Below are positions 32,726-40,919 of a DNA stretch of 64,000 bases, in pieces. The stretch spans positions 62,001 through 126,000 of the forward strand of contig NZ_JBNXUN010000003.1 of NCBI RefSeq assembly GCF_050563525.1, written 5' to 3'. Below the pieces are notes generated by a model. The model was not told the origin of the DNA. It saw only the letters and a list, made by a program, of their open reading frames with translations, and ran no database searches. The position numbers and the translations under genes were made by a program. How positions within the stretch are numbered: the stretch's first letter is position 1; each line of letters begins with the position of its first letter. The DNA comes from Falsiroseomonas sp050563525. GTDB lineage: Bacteria; Pseudomonadota; Alphaproteobacteria; Acetobacterales; Acetobacteraceae.

Positions 32726-34537
32726 TTAGGTCTCGGCCGACGGCCGATTGCCGGAGACTGTGACATCCGGCGCGGCCAGGCGCAGCACGATGGCGAATTC
32801 CGTCCCCCCCTCCAGCGGCGCCGCACTCAGCGTTCCACCCATGTCGGCCAGGATGCCATGGCTGACGGACAGGCCGAGGCCCGGGGATCGGCCAGCCACC
32901 CTCGTGGTGAAGAAGGGCTCGAAGATCTTCGGCATGATCGCGGGCGGCACGCCACCGGCGCGGTCGCGCACCGTGACCCGCAGGCGATCCCCCTCCACCC
33001 GCGCGGCCACCTGGACCCAGCGCTCGCCAGGCGGCGGCGGGGCCGCCATCTCGTCATAGGCGTCGCAGGCATTCACCACGAGGTTGGTCAGCGCGAGCGC
33101 CAGCGGCACCGGCTTGCCGTGCGCTGGCGGCAGGCCCGGCGGCAGGTCGCGCAGGATGTTGACGCCGCTCTGCTCCATGCGGCCGTGCAGCGTGCCGAGC
33201 GCGCTGTCGAGGATCTGCTCCATCCGCACCGGCTCGTTCTCGCTTTCGGCCGCCCGGCCGAACACCCGCATGCGGTCGATGATCCCGGCCGCGCGCATGG
33301 CGAGGGAGACGATGACGTCGAGCTTGGCAGCAAGGCGCGGCGGTGCATCCGGCCACCGCAAAAGCATGCGCTGCGCATTCTCCGCCGCCAGGCTGATGCC
33401 GGACAGCGGCTGGTTCAGCTCATGCGCCATGCTGGTCGCGACCTCGCCCAGCTGGGCCAGCCGCGCACTGTGCTCGGCGCGCTGCGCGAGGTCGTATTCG
33501 CGCGTCACGTCGGACCAGGTGGACAGTACCTCGCCCTCCCCGTCCCTTGCCTCATGCGCCTTCATCAGCATGCGCAGCCAGATCCAGCGGCCGTCGCGGC
33601 GGCGGAACTGCACCACCACGACCTGCTCCGCGCCGGCCAGCGCGTGCTCCATCGCCTCGACCAGGGGCGCGACGGGGGGCTCGATGTTGCGGCGCAGCCA
33701 GCCGCTGGCCATGGCGTCCTCGACCGAAAATCCGGTCAGCGCCACCACAGAATTGGCCACGAAGGTCCGGGTCCAGCGGCCATCCGCGCGCTTGCGGCTG
33801 CGGACCAGCACGCCGGGCATGGCGCTGGTCAGCGCCGCCATCTCCCGCCCCCAGGCCGCCAGGTCCCGATGCGCGCGACGCAGCGCGTGGTCGCGGTACA
33901 GCATGGCGCCCAGGAACAACAGCGCCGCCAGGATCATGCAGACCATGAACAGGTTGACCAGCGGCAGCGCGTAGCCCGTCCCCTGCCGCGCCAGGATCCG
34001 GCGATCGATTCCGGCGTCGCTGGATTGCGCCAGCTTCTCGAGGCCCGCGTACAGCCCACGCAGGACCTCGTGCAGCCGCAGCGAAACATCCGGCGCATCG
34101 AGGGCCGCCATCGCTTCAAGCCGCGGCAGCGCCACGTCGATCAACGCGCGCAGGTCGCGAAGCTCCGGCACTTCGGCCTCGGCTTCGACGGGATGGCGGA
34201 TATTGAGCCGCGCGAGTGTCGCCACCTGGTCACGGAATGCCGCCGTGTCCGCATGTTCCAGCTCGAGTTCGAGCCGCGTCGCGGCCAGCGTCGCCTCGTC
34301 GACCAGGTGATGGACGATCAGCGCGTCACGCTCGGCCTCGACGGCCTGCTGCCGGAGGTCGATCAGCAGCGGGGTGAAGACGGCGACGGCGGTCAAGCTC
34401 ATGACCATCGCGATCAGCGCGACGATACGCAGAACGCTGCTCGAGCGAACCTGGCGAGGCGGCACGAAAAGGCTGCGCGACTGGCCCGGGGCCACCAGTC
34501 GCTTCATGTCGGCGCCTTCCGGCATCGGGAGGTTCAT
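32726..34537 (-). CDS. Membrane-bound PAS histidine kinase (HELNQPL type)
   Basis: A 603-residue sensor kinase. Two membrane helices, SSVLRIVALIAMVMSLTAVA and LPLVNLFMVCMILAALLFLG, flank a periplasmic helical sensor region of about 170 residues. A PAS domain follows (TRTFVANSVVALTGFSVEDAM, WIWLRMLMKAHEARDG). Then come HisKA with the phospho-His in TSMAHELNQPLSGIS and a full HATPase (NLVVNACDAY, DRAGGVPP, PGLGLS). It resembles DctB/FixL-like kinases. The start is unsure: ATG 34537, 34525 or 34507, none with a good ribosome binding site. It diverges from the GH8 gene and lies upstream of the second HELNQPL kinase. Confidence 0.87.
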   Translation of the reverse strand: MNLPMPEGADMKRLVAPGQSRSLFVPPRQVRSSSVLRIVALIAMVMSLTAVAVFTPLLIDLRQQAVEAERDALIVHHLVDEATLAATRLELELEHADTAAFRDQVATLARLNIRHPVEAEAEVPELRDLRALIDVALPRLEAMAALDAPDVSLRLHEVLRGLYAGLEKLAQSSDAGIDRRILARQGTGYALPLVNLFMVCMILAALLFLGAMLYRDHALRRAHRDLAAWGREMAALTSAMPGVLVRSRKRADGRWTRTFVANSVVALTGFSVEDAMASGWLRRNIEPPVAPLVEAMEHALAGAEQVVVVQFRRRDGRWIWLRMLMKAHEARDGEGEVLSTWSDVTREYDLAQRAEHSARLAQLGEVATSMAHELNQPLSGISLAAENAQRMLLRWPDAPPRLAAKLDVIVSLAMRAAGIIDRMRVFGRAAESENEPVRMEQILDSALGTLHGRMEQSGVNILRDLPPGLPPAHGKPVPLALALTNLVVNACDAYDEMAAPPPPGERWVQVAARVEGDRLRVTVRDRAGGVPPAIMPKIFEPFFTTRVAGRSPGLGLSVSHGILADMGGTLSAAPLEGGTEFAIVLRLAAPDVTVSGNRPSAET

Positions 34538-34886
34538 CCAATCCGTGAAACTGGTGGACGGGCCGATGCGGTCGCCTTGGCGCGGCCGATTTCGGACCAA
34601 GGCCGGCCAGCGCGCCGCCTGGACGTTACGTAGGCTGCATTCAGAGGGGGCTCAAGCATCTTTCCTGGATGCCGACACATCCGCAGCCGTGGCGATGCTT
34701 CGCGACAAATCCCGACCCAGGCGCGGGAATCGCGCTTTGTCCTGCCCCCGCGGCAGACAAATTCGTCGACGGCACCAGTGGCCACCTCCGCGCGGATGCC
34801 ACACCCTGTCCGGGCGGGCAGGACATCCGCGGGGCAGGAGTCCGCCAGTGCCTTGCCTGCCGCACCGCCCATCGGTCCATCAGCAA
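34538..34886. promoter_or_regulatory. Divergent intergenic region between a kinase gene and the GH8 gene
   Basis: About 350 bases contain no gene I can support. The region must hold promoters for the leftward membrane kinase and the rightward GH8 enzyme. I found no -35/-10 pair, operator repeat or RNA structure I would defend. Reading frames that cross it are extensions of the flanking genes. Confidence 0.35.
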
Positions 34887-36086
34887 ATGCCGGAGCAAGC
34901 CCCGCGGGCGGAGGCAACCCGTCGCCAACTGCTGCGAGCGGCGCTCGGCGCCGGCGGCTGCCTCACGATGCCCACGCGCCCCGGGGCGATGGGCACGCCC
35001 TTCCGGCCCATCCTGCTGCCGCCCGCCCCGCCACCGCAGCACCGCGCGGGGCCAGAGGATCAGGCCGAATGGATGCGGTTCCGCCAGCGCTTCATCCTGC
35101 CGGAAGGCCGCGCCGTGGATACCGCGAATCACGGCATCTCCCATTCCGAGGGCCAGGGCTATGCCATGCTGCTGGCCAGTTGGGCTGGCGACCGGCCCAC
35201 CTTTGAAAGGCTGTGGGCCTGGACCGAAGCCAATCTGGCGCGGCCGCACGATGGCCTGTTCGCCTGGCGCTGGCAGCCGCACCAGGCGGTGCCGGTCACC
35301 GACCTGAACAGCGCGACCGATGGCGACATCGCCATCGCCTGGGCGCTGCAACGCGCCGCGGCCCTGTGGGGCCAGGCTGCCTGGCATCAGCGTGCGAGTC
35401 GCATCGCGCAGGACCTGCTGCGCCTGTCGGTGCGCCTGGTGGGCGGCGATACGGTGCTGCTGCCTGGGCCCTACGGATTCGAGCGGCCGGGCCACGCGAT
35501 CCTCAACCCGTCCTACTACAACCTGGCCGCGCTGCGCGCGCTGGCGCGGCTCGCGCCAGACCCGGGCTGGGCGGCGCTCGAGGTTTCCGCGCACCGGCTG
35601 CTGGCCTCGGCGCGCTTCGGGCGCTGGGGCTTGCCGGCGGATTGGGTGACGCTGTCGCGCAACGATGGCTCGCTGCTGCCGGCGGCGGATTGGCCCGCGC
35701 GGTTTTCCTGGGATGCCATCCGGGTGCCGTTGAACCTGTGCTGGGCCGGCGAGCACACGGCACCGGCCCTGGGCGCCGCCGTCGACTTCTGGCGCCAGCG
35801 CCACCCCGGCTTCCCGCCCGGCCGGCACCCCGCCTGGGTGGACCTTCGCACCGGCAGCCTGGCTCCCTACCCCGCGCATGCCGGCGTCACGGCGGTGATC
35901 GTGCTGGCGACGGCGACGCAGGCCGGCACGGCGCAGGACGCGGTGTTTCCGACACAGGCGGAGGCGACGGACTACTACGGCGGCGCGCTGGTCCTGCTGG
36001 CCCGGGTGGCGCGGCAGGAGGGCGCGGTGGCGCGACTCGTCCTGCCCGCGAGTGCCAGTTGCAGCTTCACCGGCACCGAGTGCTAG
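34887..36086 (+). CDS. Glycoside hydrolase family 8 (endoglucanase-like), exported
   Basis: A 399-residue GH8 enzyme. The N-terminus has twin arginines and a hydrophobic stretch (TRRQLLRAALGAGGCL), consistent with a Tat-type or lipoprotein-like signal. Glu88 in HGISHSEGQGYAM is the predicted general acid and Asp145/Asp147 in NSATDGDIAIAW lie in the conserved GH8 acidic cluster. AILNPSYYN is another GH8 segment. GH8 enzymes cut beta-1,4-glucans, xylans or chitosan; BcsZ of cellulose operons belongs here. No bcsA/bcsB is present, so the substrate could be the cell's own polysaccharide or plant material. It is convergent with the OmpR-type regulator. Confidence 0.88.
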   Translation: MPEQAPRAEATRRQLLRAALGAGGCLTMPTRPGAMGTPFRPILLPPAPPPQHRAGPEDQAEWMRFRQRFILPEGRAVDTANHGISHSEGQGYAMLLASWAGDRPTFERLWAWTEANLARPHDGLFAWRWQPHQAVPVTDLNSATDGDIAIAWALQRAAALWGQAAWHQRASRIAQDLLRLSVRLVGGDTVLLPGPYGFERPGHAILNPSYYNLAALRALARLAPDPGWAALEVSAHRLLASARFGRWGLPADWVTLSRNDGSLLPAADWPARFSWDAIRVPLNLCWAGEHTAPALGAAVDFWRQRHPGFPPGRHPAWVDLRTGSLAPYPAHAGVTAVIVLATATQAGTAQDAVFPTQAEATDYYGGALVLLARVARQEGAVARLVLPASASCSFTGTEC

Positions 36087-36102
36087 GTCGCCCGTCCCTG
36101 CG

Positions 36103-36780
36103 TCAGGCCTCGGGGAACCCGTTGAAGGCGTAGCCCTGGTTGCGGATCGCGACGATCACTTCCCCCGCGCCGCGGCAGCCCAGCTTGCGACGGATCTGGT
36201 GCACCAGGTTGTCCAGCGACCGATCCTCCGCGCGATAGGGCCGGCGCAGCACCTGCTGGGTCAGCACCTCCCGGTCCACGGGTGTGCCGGGCCGCTCCGC
36301 CAGCAGGGCGAGCAGCGTGAACTCCGCCGCCGTCAGCGGCACGGCGCTGCGGTCGGGGCGGTACAGGCGCCGCTCCGACGGAGCAATGCGCCACTCGCCG
36401 GCCGGCACTGCCTCGCGCCGCACCGTCCGGCGCAGATGCGCGCGCACCCGCGCCACGAGTTCGCGGCCCGCGATCGGCTTCAGCAGGAAGTCATCGGCCC
36501 CCAGTTCCAGGCCGATCACGCGATCGGCCTCCGACCGGTTGCCGGTGAGGAACAGCACGGGCGCCGCGGTCAGCGCCCGCAGCGCCGGCAGCATCAGCAA
36601 CGTGTCGACCGCGCCCAGGCGCTGGTCGAGGATGATGAGGTCGGGCTGCCAGTCCTCCAGCATCTTCAGGGCGGCGGGCCACTTGTCCACGGATCGTGCG
36701 GCCATGCCATGATCCGCGAAGGTTTCCAGCAGTTCGCCGGCGAGGATCGCATCATCCTCGACGATCAGCAGGCTGTGCAT
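36103..36780 (-). CDS. OmpR-family DNA-binding response regulator
   Basis: A 225-residue regulator. The receiver domain starts HSLLIVEDDAILAGEL, has the phospho-acceptor Asp in LIILDQRLGAVDT (where most relatives have D-x-M/L-P, here a QRLG variant) and Lys in FLLKPIAGREL. The winged-helix domain carries the recognition region DNLVHQIRRKLG and the terminal RNQGYAFNGF wing. It binds DNA as a dimer when phosphorylated. ATG 36780 gives a normal N-terminus; an in-frame ATG at 36855 adds 25 proline-rich residues. Either kinase encoded at 30165 or 32726 could be a partner, but neither is adjacent. Confidence 0.87.
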   Translation of the reverse strand: MHSLLIVEDDAILAGELLETFADHGMAARSVDKWPAALKMLEDWQPDLIILDQRLGAVDTLLMLPALRALTAAPVLFLTGNRSEADRVIGLELGADDFLLKPIAGRELVARVRAHLRRTVRREAVPAGEWRIAPSERRLYRPDRSAVPLTAAEFTLLALLAERPGTPVDREVLTQQVLRRPYRAEDRSLDNLVHQIRRKLGCRGAGEVIVAIRNQGYAFNGFPEA

Positions 36781-36880
36781 GGGTGCCGGAAGGGGATCTG
36801 GAACGGGGATCGTCACGGGGCTGGGCCGCAGGCTCGGGGGATGAATGGCGGTCATGGGGCGCGCTCGATCGCCGGATACT

Positions 36881-36895
36881 AGAAAGTTAATTTCT
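36881..36895. promoter_or_regulatory. Inverted repeat upstream of the response regulator gene
   Basis: AGAAA-GTTAA-TTTCT is a perfect 5-base inverted repeat in the short A+T-rich gap between the regulator gene and the tadE gene. Its position fits an operator in the regulator's own promoter. No experimental or comparative support is available here. Confidence 0.25.
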
Positions 36896-36929
36896 CACAT
36901 CCGCGTGTGCAATACAAGGACCGAAGCGG

Positions 36930-37346
36930 TCAGTTGAAGATCGCCTGCGTCGTTTCCGTCAGCGTCATCGCGAACCAGGGCACGGTGGCGGCGTGCGGGT
37001 AGCGCAAGGCGACCGTCACCCGCGCCACCGCGCCGTCCATGGCGCAGTCACTGAGCGTGACCTCAAGCTTCGCCGGATCGAGCAGCGGCAGGCTTGCCGC
37101 CTGGCCGATCTGCGCCTGCCCCGACTGGGCGCCACTGAGCCCGGTGCAGGCCGCAAGGCCGCTGCCGATGTTCCGCCCGCCGCGCAGTGTCACCGCGCGC
37201 ACTGCCTCCGCACTGGCCATGCGCAGCGATTCAACCGTGGCCATGTAGCGCCCCGCCTCCATCCCGCCGACCAGCAGCAGGACCAGGACGGGCCCGACCA
37301 ACGCGAACTCCAGGCTGGCCACGCCGCGTCGGCCAAGGCGGATCAT
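36930..37346 (-). CDS. tadE: TadE-like pilus assembly protein
   Basis: A 138-residue pseudopilin-like protein. It starts IRLGRRGVASLEFALVGPVLVLLLVGGMEAGRY, the TadE pattern in which a positively charged tip, a prepilin-type glycine and a Glu at about +5 lead into one membrane helix. Two cysteines (in AACTGLS and LSDCAMD) may form a disulfide outside. TadE proteins are processed by the TadV/CpaA peptidase and needed for Flp pilus assembly. It follows a second tadE-like gene by 19 bases and ends the leftward tadG-tadE-tadE group. A small hairpin overlaps its stop. Confidence 0.85.
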   Translation of the reverse strand: MIRLGRRGVASLEFALVGPVLVLLLVGGMEAGRYMATVESLRMASAEAVRAVTLRGGRNIGSGLAACTGLSGAQSGQAQIGQAASLPLLDPAKLEVTLSDCAMDGAVARVTVALRYPHAATVPWFAMTLTETTQAIFN

Positions 37347-37365
37347 GGATCCGGCACGGCGCGGC

Positions 37366-37788
37366 TCAGCGCAGGCGCAGGACGGCATGGCCGGTGCCCT
37401 GGGTCATGCCATGCAGCAGGTGCGGCACCAGCGTCCGCGTCGCGGTGACGGTCAGCAGCCGCGTCGCCCCACCCGGGCACGGCAGGTCGCAGGCGGCGGG
37501 GCTGGCCGCGCACTCGCAGACCAGCACCGGCATCGGCACATCCGCCTCGGTCAGCGCCGGCCAGGCTGCGATGACGCGGGCGCGGATGGCGGCGAGGTCC
37601 GCCGGGTCGGCGGCCGCCTGCTGCGCGCCGGCACGGGCCGCGCGTTCCAGCCGGATCGAGGTCTGCGCCAGGTTGGCGACATCGTGCGCGGCCAGGATGG
37701 CCAGCAGCAGCACGGGCGCCACCACGGCGAATTCCACGGCGGCGATGCCGCGCCGTGCGCCGGGCCCGCGGATGTTCCAGCCGGCCAT
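37366..37788 (-). CDS. tadE: TadE-like pilus assembly protein (second copy)
   Basis: A 140-residue TadE-family protein with the N-terminal GARRGIAAVEFAVVAPVLLLAILAAHD, where the glycine followed by +5 Glu and a membrane helix match prepilin-like processing. Six cysteines cluster near 99-117 (CECAASPAACDLPC), more than in the neighbouring tadE and suggestive of a disulfide-rich loop. It likely works with the adjacent TadE and TadG as minor pilins. ATG 37788 follows the tadG-like stop by 5 bases. The frame stays open upstream inside tadG, but that extension is not coding-like. Confidence 0.82.
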   Translation of the reverse strand: MAGWNIRGPGARRGIAAVEFAVVAPVLLLAILAAHDVANLAQTSIRLERAARAGAQQAAADPADLAAIRARVIAAWPALTEADVPMPVLVCECAASPAACDLPCPGGATRLLTVTATRTLVPHLLHGMTQGTGHAVLRLR

Positions 37789-37793
37789 CTGCG

Positions 37794-39125
37794 CTACTCC
37801 ACCAGTCGCACGGTGCGCAGGGTTGCGAACGGCGTGAAGCCGGCGCAGCCGGAGACATCCACATCGGTGTCCGAGGAGCCGGAGAAGGACAGCCGGTAGC
37901 CGATCACGCCAAGGCAACTGGAATAGCCGATGCCGCTGTTGCCGTTCACCACCACGTCGGAGCTTGGGAAATACATGCCGCCGAACATCTGCATGGTGGC
38001 GCCGCCGTTCAGCTGGACCTCCTTCGTACTGCCATTGTTGGTGGCGCGGGCGTCGCGGTACGCGACCAGCCCGGCGGCTTCCGGATGGCCGGCGATGAGC
38101 GAGGTGGCGGGACCGCGCAGCGCGCCGGTGGCCTGGGCGTTGATGCGGAGGGTGCCGACGCGGTCGGCATCGCCCGTCATCACCAGCGTCACGCCATCCC
38201 CGGTGATCTTTCCCTGCACCGTCAGGTCGGCGTTCCTGAGATAGTAGATGCCCGGCTCCAGGTGCAGGTGGTCCTTCGTGCCGATCGTGAGGTTTTCGCA
38301 GATAGCAGCACCGGGGGAGAGCGTCGCCTTGTTGCTGGTGAAGGTGACAGCGCCGCTGCGGCAGGCGGGTAGGCTCGGCGTCCAGCCCTGCAGGCCGGCG
38401 AAGGGGTCGGTGACGGGGTTCACCCGCCCGGCCGTCACCACCGGCCGCTGGGTGCGCGCCGCATCCGCCCAGACATCGCCACTTGTGCAGCCGCTGCACG
38501 TGCCGGTGGTGACCAGCGCCGCGGCGCGCACGCTGGCGCTGCCATAGATACGGATGCCGCCCGGCGCCGGCGTATTCGCTGCGAGGGCGCAGCGCGTCGC
38601 ATGGGTGGTGCTGTTGCCGCCGAGTTCCAGCCCGCCGCCAAGCGCCAGAAGGCAGACCTGCTCATCGATATTGGCGATGGCAACGGCGCGACGCCGGATG
38701 GTGGGCGCCGCATCCACGAACATCCCGACCAGCCGCACCTCCTGCCGCTGTGTGATGACGACCTCCACCGCCGCGGCGTTGCCGGCAAAGGTGCCGGTCG
38801 TGGGCGGGTGACTGATCGCCACGGTGGTACGACCATCCGTGACAAAGCCGTTGCGGGTCGCGGTATCGGTGGCGACGGCCACGACCGCACCGCCCGCCTC
38901 CCATGTCATGGCGCCGGCCAGCGCGGCGAGGTCGACCGCAGTGCTGGCATTGCGCGCGGCCAGGTACCAGGTGCCACCTTCCGCGGCGAGGCCGAGGAAG
39001 CCGATCAGCACCGTGAAGCTGACGGCCGTCATGCCGGCGACGGAGCCACGCCGGCCCCGCCGTCCGGCGATGATCTGCGCTGCCTGAAGCACGGGCTTCT
39101 CCCGCTCCGGTTGTGGAACGCGCAT
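37794..39125 (-). CDS. tadG: TadG-related pilus assembly protein
   Basis: A 443-residue protein. It starts with a basic segment (RRGRRGSVAGMTAVSFTVLIGFLGLAAEGGTWYLAARN) giving one membrane helix and the TadG-like YLAARN / DLAALAGAM start, typical of Flp/TadG-related proteins. A large exported domain follows with many glycine, threonine and asparagine residues and six or more cysteines, including the CSGC pair. It has no vWA MIDAS motif that I can see, unlike full-length TadG. It diverges from the flp pilin gene and leads the leftward tadG-tadE-tadE group. Confidence 0.8.
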   Translation of the reverse strand: MRVPQPEREKPVLQAAQIIAGRRGRRGSVAGMTAVSFTVLIGFLGLAAEGGTWYLAARNASTAVDLAALAGAMTWEAGGAVVAVATDTATRNGFVTDGRTTVAISHPPTTGTFAGNAAAVEVVITQRQEVRLVGMFVDAAPTIRRRAVAIANIDEQVCLLALGGGLELGGNSTTHATRCALAANTPAPGGIRIYGSASVRAAALVTTGTCSGCTSGDVWADAARTQRPVVTAGRVNPVTDPFAGLQGWTPSLPACRSGAVTFTSNKATLSPGAAICENLTIGTKDHLHLEPGIYYLRNADLTVQGKITGDGVTLVMTGDADRVGTLRINAQATGALRGPATSLIAGHPEAAGLVAYRDARATNNGSTKEVQLNGGATMQMFGGMYFPSSDVVVNGNSGIGYSSCLGVIGYRLSFSGSSDTDVDVSGCAGFTPFATLRTVRLVE

Positions 39126-39330
39126 ATGGCAGCACTCGGGGGTCCGGCGCAGCAGCGCCTGCTTCAGGATTTGTCAGGGAGTGTCACACAACAATAGGTT
39201 GCAAAGCTTTCGTTGCACTCGCCTCAATAGTCATCCCAATTGCAGGCGTCGGATGGCACGCAACCTCCGGCGCGGGGCCCATACAGGCCTCGGCACACCC
39301 TGCATCGTGTCGACGACAAGGAATGCCACA
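39126..39330. promoter_or_regulatory. Divergent promoter region between tadG and flp
   Basis: About 205 bases between the two diverging halves of the Tad locus. It is A+T-richer at 39170-39245 (CACACAACAATAGG, GCCTCAATAGTCATCCC) and carries two GTTGCA direct repeats (39199-39204 and 39212-39217). No clear -35/-10 or sigma-54 site was found. Confidence 0.4.
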
Positions 39331-39498
39331 ATGATCGCTCTCGCCTTCACCAACGCCCGCCGCGCCCTGGCAGATCGCAAGGGCGTCACCGCGGCGGAAT
39401 ATGCCGTGCTGGCCACCGCAATCGTCGTGGCTGTCGGCCTCGCCGTGGCTGCGCTTCAGCCGCTGCTGGTCGCGAAGTTTTCGGGCCTCATGAGCTAG
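39331..39498 (+). CDS. flp: Flp/Fap type IVb pilin
   Basis: A 55-residue pilin precursor. The leader ends RKG at Gly18, and the mature protein begins VTAAEYAVLATAIVVAVGLAVAAL, carrying Glu+5 and Tyr+6 of the Flp motif. The hydrophobic helix fills most of the mature subunit. AAGGA lies 8 bases before the ATG, and this start is far better than upstream in-frame ones. It is the first gene of the rightward tad operon and the single major pilin of the locus. The product is cleaved by the CpaA/TadV peptidase encoded next and assembled into Flp pili. Confidence 0.94.
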   Translation: MIALAFTNARRALADRKGVTAAEYAVLATAIVVAVGLAVAALQPLLVAKFSGLMS

Positions 39499-39560
39499 GC
39501 CGCGTCACGCCGCTGCCGATTGGGGAGGCTGATGGGAGTCTGCTTCCGGGAGACGCCACC

Positions 39561-40058
39561 ATGACGACGCTGGCAGAGATTGCGATCGTCATGCTCCTGC
39601 TGGTCGTCGCCTGGCGCGACGTGCTGACCCGGACCTTGCCCGATGGCATCGCACTGGCCGTCGCTGCCATTGGGCTCGGACTGCGTGCGTCCATGGGCTG
39701 GTCGCCGCTGCTGCTGTCGGCGGCGGCGGCGACGCTGCTGTTCACGGTACTTCTGGCAGTCGCCATGCGAGGCTGGATCGGTGGCGGCGATGTGAAGCTG
39801 GCGACGGCCCTGGCGCTGGGCCTGCCGCTTGGCACAATACTCGATTTCCTCCTGATCACAGTGATGGCCGGTGGCGCGCTCGGCCTGGGCTACATGTCGG
39901 GCCCATACCTCGTTTCGCGCCGCCCACCTGCCCTCGGCGGTTCTGGCCTGCGCCGCGTCGTGGCAGTCGAGATGCGGCGTCTGCGCCGCGGCGGTCCCCT
40001 GCCCTATGCCGTCGCCATCGCTGCCGGCGGCATCTTCACCCACCTCGCGGGCCACTGA
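39561..40058 (+). CDS. cpaA: Prepilin peptidase CpaA/TadV (A24A)
   Basis: A 165-residue membrane protease with about five helices. The two catalytic aspartates of A24 aspartic peptidases are Asp20 (in VVAWRDVLTRTLPD) and Asp77 (in GWIGGGDVKLATALALG, the GxGD motif). It cleaves the Flp and TadE-type leaders at the cytoplasmic face of the inner membrane. It is short, as usual for TadV, without the methyltransferase half of PilD. GGGAGA lies 7 bases before the ATG. It follows flp by 62 bases and precedes cpaB by 3. Confidence 0.92.
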   Translation: MTTLAEIAIVMLLLVVAWRDVLTRTLPDGIALAVAAIGLGLRASMGWSPLLLSAAAATLLFTVLLAVAMRGWIGGGDVKLATALALGLPLGTILDFLLITVMAGGALGLGYMSGPYLVSRRPPALGGSGLRRVVAVEMRRLRRGGPLPYAVAIAAGGIFTHLAGH

Positions 40059-40061
40059 GCC

Positions 40062-40919
40062 ATGTATCTCCGCCTGTTGCTCATCGGCTCCCTCCTGCTG
40101 AGCGCCTTGGGCCTCGGCGCCGTGGCGTGGCAGATGCTGGCGCCCGATACCGCGCCAGCTTCGCAGCAGGCCGCAGCCCCCGCCGCGCCGCCACCGCCCG
40201 CCCGTATCAGCATCGTCGTCGCCGCCCGGCCACTGCTGCCGGGCACACTGCTGAAGGACGAGGATTTCGCCACGCGCGAAGTCCGGCCCGACCAGGTGCC
40301 GGACGGTGCCATCGCCCCTGGCGAGGAAACCCGCATCGAACTGCGCGGCGCGCTCCTGCGCCGCTACCTCGAGCCCGAGGTGCCGCTGCACCGCGACGAC
40401 GTGCTGCGCCCGCGGGACCGTGGCTTCCTCGCCGCCGTGCTGCGCCCCGGCAGCCGCGCCATCTCCGTCGGCGTCGACGTGGTGACCGGGGCCGCCGGCC
40501 TGATCTGGCCCGGCGACCAGGTGGATTTGATCCTGACCCAGGAACTGGCCGCCACCGACGCGCCGCTGGCCCGGCGCGTGATCGGCGAGACGGTACTGGT
40601 CGATGTCCGCGTCATTGCCGTGGACCAGCAATTCACCCGCGGCGCCAGCGCCGCCGAAGCCACCGTCGGCCGCATCGCCCGCACCGTGACGCTGGAGGTT
40701 TCGGGCGAGCAGGCGGAACGCGTCGCCGTCGCCAGCCGGCTCGGCCGCATCGCGCTGACGGTGCGGTCCATCGAACAGCCGGTGGTCCAGGCCGCGGGCG
40801 CGACGGCGCCGGTGTTCGGCGCCGACGTCTCCCCCGCCCTGGCGCGGTCCGCCATCAGCCAGGGCTCTCGGATGCAGGTGTTCCAGGGCGACGAGAAGAC
40901 CGAGGTCGTGTTCCGGTGA
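40062..40919 (+). CDS. cpaB: Flp pilus assembly protein CpaB/RcpC
   Basis: A 285-residue protein. It starts with one membrane anchor (LRLLLIGSLLLSALGLGAVAW), then a proline-rich spacer, then an SAF domain (ISIVVAARPLLPGTLLKDEDF) and the RcpC-type periplasmic domain (FLAAVLRPGSRAISVGVDVVTGAAGLIWPGDQVDLILTQEL). CpaB is thought to bridge inner membrane and secretin in Tad systems. Its stop overlaps the GTG start of the secretin gene by 3 bases. The length is normal for the family. Confidence 0.92.
   Translation: MYLRLLLIGSLLLSALGLGAVAWQMLAPDTAPASQQAAAPAAPPPPARISIVVAARPLLPGTLLKDEDFATREVRPDQVPDGAIAPGEETRIELRGALLRRYLEPEVPLHRDDVLRPRDRGFLAAVLRPGSRAISVGVDVVTGAAGLIWPGDQVDLILTQELAATDAPLARRVIGETVLVDVRVIAVDQQFTRGASAAEATVGRIARTVTLEVSGEQAERVAVASRLGRIALTVRSIEQPVVQAAGATAPVFGADVSPALARSAISQGSRMQVFQGDEKTEVVFR

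Noticed and set aside
39181..39330. Longer start for the Flp pilin
   Set aside because: Upstream in-frame codons would give a 50-residue non-pilin leader; ATG 39331 has AAGGA at 8 bases and the normal pilin leader.
40127..40915. Long N-terminal extension of the secretin frame
   Set aside because: It runs through cpaB in another frame; the GTG at 40916 begins a good signal peptide.
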